In this document: positions 3,595 through 7,593 of the stretch, one piece after another
How the letters are laid out: every line of letters starts with the position of its first letter
How positions within the stretch are numbered: position 1 is the first letter of the stretch
Assembly (NCBI GenBank): GCA_013043085.1
Contig: JABDOU010000324.1
Coordinates: 1 to 7,593, forward strand
Direction of reading: 5' to 3'
Length of the DNA stretch: 7,593 nt
Origin: Acidimicrobiia bacterium
GTDB lineage: Bacteria; Actinomycetota; Acidimicrobiia; Spongiisociales; SHLN01
The notes under the pieces: generated by a model
Told to the model about the DNA's origin: nothing
Database searches by the model: none
Seen by the model: only the letters and a program-made list of their open reading frames with translations
Position numbers and translations under genes: made by a program

Positions 3595-6324
3595 ATGAAC
3601 TCAGATCTCAGTCGCGACGAAGCCCTGCGGGCAGACATTCGCCGACTTGGCAACATGCTCGGCGAAACGCTGGTGCGGCAGTCGGGCGCCGAACTGCTGG
3701 AGCTCGTCGAGGAAGTTCGCGGGCTCACCAAGGACTCTCGAGGAGGAGCCACCAAGTCGGGAGATCTCCGGCGGCTGGACGAGCTCCTCAACGGACTCGA
3801 TTTCGAAACTGCCACGCAGTTGGTCCGGGCCTTTACCTCCTACTTCTACCTGGCAAATGTTGCCGAACAGACTCACCGCATCGGTGACCTTTCGCAACAT
3901 GACGCGGAAAGTACGGGCTTGCTACTGGCGGCCGCCGAACGCATCAAAGAGGCCGATGTCGATCCGGTTGTTCTCGCCGATGTTGTGGGGCGGCTAGAGC
4001 TTCGGCCTGTGTTCACGGCGCATCCGACCGAGGCCGCCCGGCGTTCGATTCTCACGAAAATCGGTGATATCGCCGACCTGCTCGAAGGCCGCACAGCCGT
4101 AGCCGCCGACCGGGAACTCATCGATCGGCGGGTTGCCGAGTTGATTGAACTGATATGGCAGACCGATGAACTCCGGCACGAGCGTCCTACCCCTATCGAC
4201 GAAGCAAAATCGACCATGTTCTATCTCGATGACGCCATGGATGAAGTCGCCGGCCCGCTCTCGGACATCATCGATCGTGCCATGGATCGGCTCGGGATCA
4301 CAACCGCTCCGGAATGGATGCCTGTGCGATTTGGTACATGGGTGGGGGGCGACAGGGACGGAAACCCGAATGTCACTCAGGACCTAACGGAGCAAGTCAT
4401 GGCGATCCACCACGAGCATGCCATTCGACAGCTGATTCGGCTCACGGAGAAGCTTGCAGCGGAGCTTTCAATCTCCGATCGCCTCGTCGGCCATTCCGTA
4501 GAACTTGCTCAAAGCATCGAGATGGATCGGAACGCTCTTGCCGAGGTATACGAGCGATTCCGTTATCTCAACGTTGCCGAACCGTATCGTCTGAAACTCG
4601 CGTTCGTCCATCAGCGGTTGATCAACACACGTGAGAGACTGGCAGAAGGCGCGTCGCACCATCCCGGTGTCGACTACCAGAGCGCGCAACAACTCCTGGA
4701 TGAGCTGTCGATCATCGACAGGTCGCTCCGAGCTCACCGTGGTGAACTCATCGCGGGGGGTGTTCTGCGACGGATGATGAGGACCGTTGCCGGATTCGGA
4801 TTCCACCTCGCCACCATGGACGTTCGCGAGGATGCGGGCAGGCATCACGAACTCCTGGACGTCCTCTACGAAGGCGAGGTCGACTACTCCTCGCTCGATC
4901 GCGAGCATCGTATCAAGCTCCTCAGCCAGGAACTCATCGGAAAGAGGCCGCTGACGTCGGCGAGCACCAGCCTTTCGGGCCAGCCTGCGACAACCATGGC
5001 TGTGTTCCAGTCGATCCGCAAGCTGCTGGATACCTACGGAGACCACGTCATTGAGAGCTACATCTTGTCGATGACCGTCGGCGCGGATGACATTCTCGCC
5101 GCTGCTGTGTGTGCGCGCGAAGCCGGTCTGATCGACCTGCGGTCCGGCATTGCTCGTATCGGGATCGTGCCGCTCTTTGAGACCACGGAAGAGATTCGCA
5201 GCGGACACGAAACGCTCGACGTCCTCTTGACCGATCCCTCCTATCGAGCCCTCGTGAATCTGCGCGGCGGAGTTCAGGAGATCATGCTGGGGTATTCGGA
5301 TTCCAATAAACACGCAGGTATCACGACCTCCCAATGGGAGCTGTACAAATCATCCCGCCAGTTGCGGGACGTGGCGAGTCGGCACAACGTGAGGTTGCGC
5401 TTCTTTCACGGTCGTGGCGGCACGGTGAGCCGCGGTGGAGGCCCGACGGGCGATGCGATCATGGCCCAGGCATTTGGAACGGTCGACGCCACCATCAAGA
5501 TGACGGAACAGGGCGAGGTGATCGCAGACAAGTATGGCCTGCCCCGACTTGCGGTTCGAAACCTGGAAGTCGGGCTGTCGGCCCTGCTCGAGGCATCCAC
5601 ACTGCATCGGACCGCTCGCCAACCGGCTGAGAAGCTGGCCAGATGGGATGCAACGATGGATTCGATTTCCACGGCTGCTCATCGGGCGTATCGACATCTC
5701 ATCGATCACGAGGGACTCGTCGAGTACTTTCTCACATCAACTCCGGTCGAAGAACTGGCAGCGCTCAACATCGGATCGCGACCGGCAAGACGGCCAGGGC
5801 AGGGTGGAGGCATCGACGGCCTGCGGGCGATTCCGTGGGTGTTCGGTTGGACGCAGTCGCGGCAGGTCATTCCGGGATGGTTCGGGGTCGGGAGTGGGCT
5901 GGCCGCCGCGCGCGATGAGGGTCGGCATGAGGATGTTTCCGAGATGTACGACCAGTGGTCGTTCTTTCGAACGTTTCTCTCAAACATCGAGATGACCCTC
6001 ACCAAAACCGATCTGGTAGTTGCCGGTCACTACGTCGATCGGCTGGTCGACCCTTCCCTCCACGGGGTCTTCGAGATCATCAAAGATGAACATCGCAGAA
6101 CGGTGGATGAGGTGTTGCAAATCTCCGGCCAGTCGGAGCTCTTGGAGCGCAATCCCGTTCTCAAGCGGACACTGGAGGTTCGTGACATCTACATCGACCC
6201 CATCAGCTATCTGCAGGTGGCGCTCCTCGCCAGGAGCCGTGCCGGCGAAAACGACCCCGCCTTGCGCCGTGCGCTGTTGTCGACGGTAAACGGCGTGGCC
6301 GCCGGTCTCCGTAACACCGGCTGA
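3595..6324 (+). CDS. ppc: Phosphoenolpyruvate carboxylase
   Basis: This cytoplasmic enzyme carboxylates phosphoenolpyruvate with bicarbonate to oxaloacetate, replenishing the TCA cycle. At 909 residues it has full family length. Landmarks in order: catalytic His143 in FTAHPTEAARR, GTWVGGDRDGNPNVT (247-261), FHLATMDVRED (403-413), VPLFETTEE (525-533), GYSDSNK with Lys572, FHGRGGT with His605 and Arg607, Arg613 in the glycine-rich loop, TEQGEVI (637-643), LRAIPWVFGWTQ (743-754), and a C-terminal AAGLRNTG. Residues matching the E. coli aspartate-inhibitor site (Lys804, Arg863, Asn907, with Arg613) appear conserved, so feedback inhibition by aspartate is likely. The loop reads VSRGGGP where VGRGGGP is usual. 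The ATG at 3595 fits the usual N-terminus. It sits 24 bases after the exchanger gene but probably has its own leaderless promoter. Confidence 0.99.
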   Translation: MNSDLSRDEALRADIRRLGNMLGETLVRQSGAELLELVEEVRGLTKDSRGGATKSGDLRRLDELLNGLDFETATQLVRAFTSYFYLANVAEQTHRIGDLSQHDAESTGLLLAAAERIKEADVDPVVLADVVGRLELRPVFTAHPTEAARRSILTKIGDIADLLEGRTAVAADRELIDRRVAELIELIWQTDELRHERPTPIDEAKSTMFYLDDAMDEVAGPLSDIIDRAMDRLGITTAPEWMPVRFGTWVGGDRDGNPNVTQDLTEQVMAIHHEHAIRQLIRLTEKLAAELSISDRLVGHSVELAQSIEMDRNALAEVYERFRYLNVAEPYRLKLAFVHQRLINTRERLAEGASHHPGVDYQSAQQLLDELSIIDRSLRAHRGELIAGGVLRRMMRTVAGFGFHLATMDVREDAGRHHELLDVLYEGEVDYSSLDREHRIKLLSQELIGKRPLTSASTSLSGQPATTMAVFQSIRKLLDTYGDHVIESYILSMTVGADDILAAAVCAREAGLIDLRSGIARIGIVPLFETTEEIRSGHETLDVLLTDPSYRALVNLRGGVQEIMLGYSDSNKHAGITTSQWELYKSSRQLRDVASRHNVRLRFFHGRGGTVSRGGGPTGDAIMAQAFGTVDATIKMTEQGEVIADKYGLPRLAVRNLEVGLSALLEASTLHRTARQPAEKLARWDATMDSISTAAHRAYRHLIDHEGLVEYFLTSTPVEELAALNIGSRPARRPGQGGGIDGLRAIPWVFGWTQSRQVIPGWFGVGSGLAAARDEGRHEDVSEMYDQWSFFRTFLSNIEMTLTKTDLVVAGHYVDRLVDPSLHGVFEIIKDEHRRTVDEVLQISGQSELLERNPVLKRTLEVRDIYIDPISYLQVALLARSRAGENDPALRRALLSTVNGVAAGLRNTG

Positions 6325-6337
6325 GTCCCGGTTCAGA

Positions 6338-6352
6338 AGGGCTTTCCGCCCT
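6338..6352 (+). terminator. Possible terminator hairpin after ppc
   Basis: AGGGC (6338-6342) and GCCCT (6348-6352) form a 5-bp GC-rich stem with loop TTTCC, 13 bases after the ppc stop. A/T and G/C pairs continue the stem beyond one mismatch. The downstream tract GCTCCCGTTTC is a poor U-run. Position between ppc and a separately promoted gene supports the call. Confidence 0.45.
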
Positions 6353-6375
6353 GCTCCCGTTTCAGGGTTTCGACC

Positions 6376-6381
6376 TAGTCT
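6376..6381 (+). promoter_or_regulatory. Predicted -10 element of the copper chaperone-ATPase operon
   Basis: TAGTCT fits TANNNT and ends 8 bases before the A of the chaperone ATG at 6389. No Shine-Dalgarno separates it from the ATG, so the transcript is probably leaderless or starts one base early. I see no clear palindromic copper-repressor operator around it. Confidence 0.45.
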
Positions 6382-6388
6382 TTGCGCT

Positions 6389-6598
6389 ATGAAAGATGTA
6401 AAACTCTCGGTACCCGATATTTCGTGCGGCCATTGCAAGGATTCGATTGAAGGCGGTCTGGCCGACGTGGCGGGCGTTAAGAGCGTCCTCGTGGATATCG
6501 AGAACAAGACCGTCGATCTTTCGTTTGATCCGGACGTCTTGTCGGAACCGACAATCGACGCAAGGATCGAAGATCTGGGGTACGAAGTAGCACGCTGA
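6389..6598 (+). CDS. copZ: CopZ-like heavy-metal-associated (HMA) metallochaperone
   Basis: This is a 69-residue single-domain cytoplasmic metallochaperone that would bind Cu(I) and deliver it to the ATPase encoded next. It is a complete HMA fold. The metal-binding loop is PDISCGHC, with Cys13 and Cys16; the family consensus is GMTCxxC, so Asp-Ile-Ser replaces Gly-Met-Thr. The C-terminal EDLGYEVAR carries the Tyr66 seen in bacterial CopZ proteins. The stop TGA overlaps the ATPase start in TGATG, which implies translational coupling and one operon. Cu(I) is the most likely ion given the neighbour, but CGHC domains can also bind Zn or Cd. The gene symbol is by similarity of domain and context. 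Confidence 0.9.
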   Translation: MKDVKLSVPDISCGHCKDSIEGGLADVAGVKSVLVDIENKTVDLSFDPDVLSEPTIDARIEDLGYEVAR

Positions 6599-7593
6599 TG
6601 CCCGCTACCGAAACCGTACGTCTCGATGTTGAGGGCATGACGTGTGCCTCGTGCGCCTCGCGTATCGAGCGCGTGCTCGGCAAACAGGACGGTGTGTCGG
6701 AAGCCGTCATCAACTATGCGACCGGCGATGCAAGGGTGGTCTTTGATCCCGACCTGACCGGGATCGGTTCACTGGCAGAGGCGGTGGACAAGATTGGCTA
6801 CGGGATACGGGCTACCGAGGAGCACCCTGCGGTTCCCGACGCCGAAGTCAGATCGGCACTGTCGGTTCTTGCCGTCGCTGCGGCTGGTACCGCGCTGGTT
6901 GTCTGGGATCCCACCCCGGCTGTGATGGTTGGAGCGGCCAGCATCGTGACGCTGGTAGCGGGTTGGCAGTTTCACCGGGAGGCGTTTGTCCGTGCCCGCC
7001 ACCTGACCACCAACATGGACACCTTGATCTCGATGGGTTCGCTAGCTGCCTACGGCTATTCGATCTGGGCGATTGCGGCCGACACCGAGCCGTACTTTCA
7101 TACGGCGGCGTTCATAGTGACGTTTGTGCTCGCGGGGCGATATCTCGAGGCACGCGCCAAAGGTCGCGCGTCGCAGGCAGTGACGCGGTTGCTTTCGCTC
7201 GGTGCCAAGGAGGCGAAAGTTCGAACTGGCGATACCGTGCGAGTGATACCGGTCGAAGATGTTCAGCCGGGAGATGAGCTCGTCATCGGGCCTGGTGAGA
7301 TCGTGCCGGCGGACGGCATCATCATTGAGGGAACGTCCGAGGTAGATGAATCCATGATGACCGGCGAGTCGATCCCGGTGATGAAGATCGCAGGTGATGA
7401 GGTATACGGCGCCACAGTCAACCAGCAAGGGCAAATCATCGCAAAAGCCACTGCGGTCGGCAGCGAGAGTTCACTCGGCAGGATCGCCCGGATGGTCGAA
7501 GACGCTCAAGCTACAAAGGCCGAGGTTCAGAGATTGGCCGACAGGATTTCGGCCGTGTTCGTGCCGATCGTTCTGGTCATAGCCGCGCTCACC
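6598..7593 (+). CDS. copA: P1B-type heavy-metal (copper) translocating ATPase, N-terminal part (3' truncated by window)
   Basis: This membrane ATPase exports Cu(I) from the cytoplasm using ATP. The frame is open to the end of the window, giving 332 residues, a little under half of a typical protein. In order: one N-terminal HMA domain with GMTCASC (13-19), membrane helices at about 86-103, 107-124, 142-160 and 167-184 with the conserved TTNMDTLISMGS (137-148) between the second and third, then the actuator domain with PADG (237-240) and dephosphorylation motif TGES (255-258). The fifth helix starts near residue 318. The CPC metal site, DKTG phosphorylation site and HP motif lie beyond the window, so Cu(I) specificity rests on GMTCASC and the adjacent chaperone. 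The ATG overlaps the chaperone stop by one base, showing coupled translation. Confidence 0.95.
   Translation, partial: MPATETVRLDVEGMTCASCASRIERVLGKQDGVSEAVINYATGDARVVFDPDLTGIGSLAEAVDKIGYGIRATEEHPAVPDAEVRSALSVLAVAAAGTALVVWDPTPAVMVGAASIVTLVAGWQFHREAFVRARHLTTNMDTLISMGSLAAYGYSIWAIAADTEPYFHTAAFIVTFVLAGRYLEARAKGRASQAVTRLLSLGAKEAKVRTGDTVRVIPVEDVQPGDELVIGPGEIVPADGIIIEGTSEVDESMMTGESIPVMKIAGDEVYGATVNQQGQIIAKATAVGSESSLGRIARMVEDAQATKAEVQRLADRISAVFVPIVLVIAALT

Noticed and set aside
4468..5334. Long minus-strand open frame (288 codons) inside ppc
   Set aside because: It is antisense to a strongly conserved enzyme with every motif intact. Long antisense frames are usual at this GC, and the product matches no family I know.

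Overview
The window is chromosomal DNA of moderately high GC. The gene set and sequence style point to an actinomycete, possibly of the Acidimicrobiia type: an actinobacterial-style phosphoenolpyruvate carboxylase, an SRAP protein, and at least two genes that appear to lack a ribosome binding site and carry a TANNNT box just before the ATG. The taxon is inference. Nothing indicates phage, plasmid, transposon or CRISPR content.

Layout, left to right. (1) The 3' end of an FtsX-type ABC transporter permease (1-656, +), followed by a small hairpin. (2) A stand-alone HD-GYP domain protein (742-1401, +), probably a cyclic-di-GMP phosphodiesterase, with Cys in place of the second His of the HHE motif. 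(3) Convergent to it, a gene for an SRAP/HMCES-family abasic-site DNA-protein crosslinking enzyme (1578-2285, -). Downstream of it on the same strand is a possible 32-residue hydrophobic peptide gene (1441-1539, -) with an ideal Shine-Dalgarno sequence, ending against a hairpin that pairs fully only in the minus-strand RNA. (4) A gene-free stretch of about 350 bases (2286-2637). It is dense in structure: a 15-bp-arm inverted repeat, an 11-bp hairpin, a third stem-loop, a perfect 16-bp palindrome and about five 12-bp tandem repeats. (5) A CaCA-family cation/calcium exchanger (2638-3570, +). (6) Phosphoenolpyruvate carboxylase (3595-6324, +), complete with catalytic and aspartate-site residues. 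(7) A copper-handling pair: a CopZ-like metallochaperone (6389-6598, +) whose stop overlaps the start of a CopA-like P1B ATPase (6598 to beyond the window end, +).

How the genes relate. Only the chaperone and ATPase form a clear functional operon. The others are housekeeping or stress functions set side by side: envelope transport, second-messenger turnover, DNA damage repair, calcium homeostasis and anaplerotic carbon fixation. No obviously new multi-gene system is visible. The parts most worth a second look are the structured 2286-2637 region, the candidate peptide gene behind SRAP, and the HD-GYP metal-site substitution.
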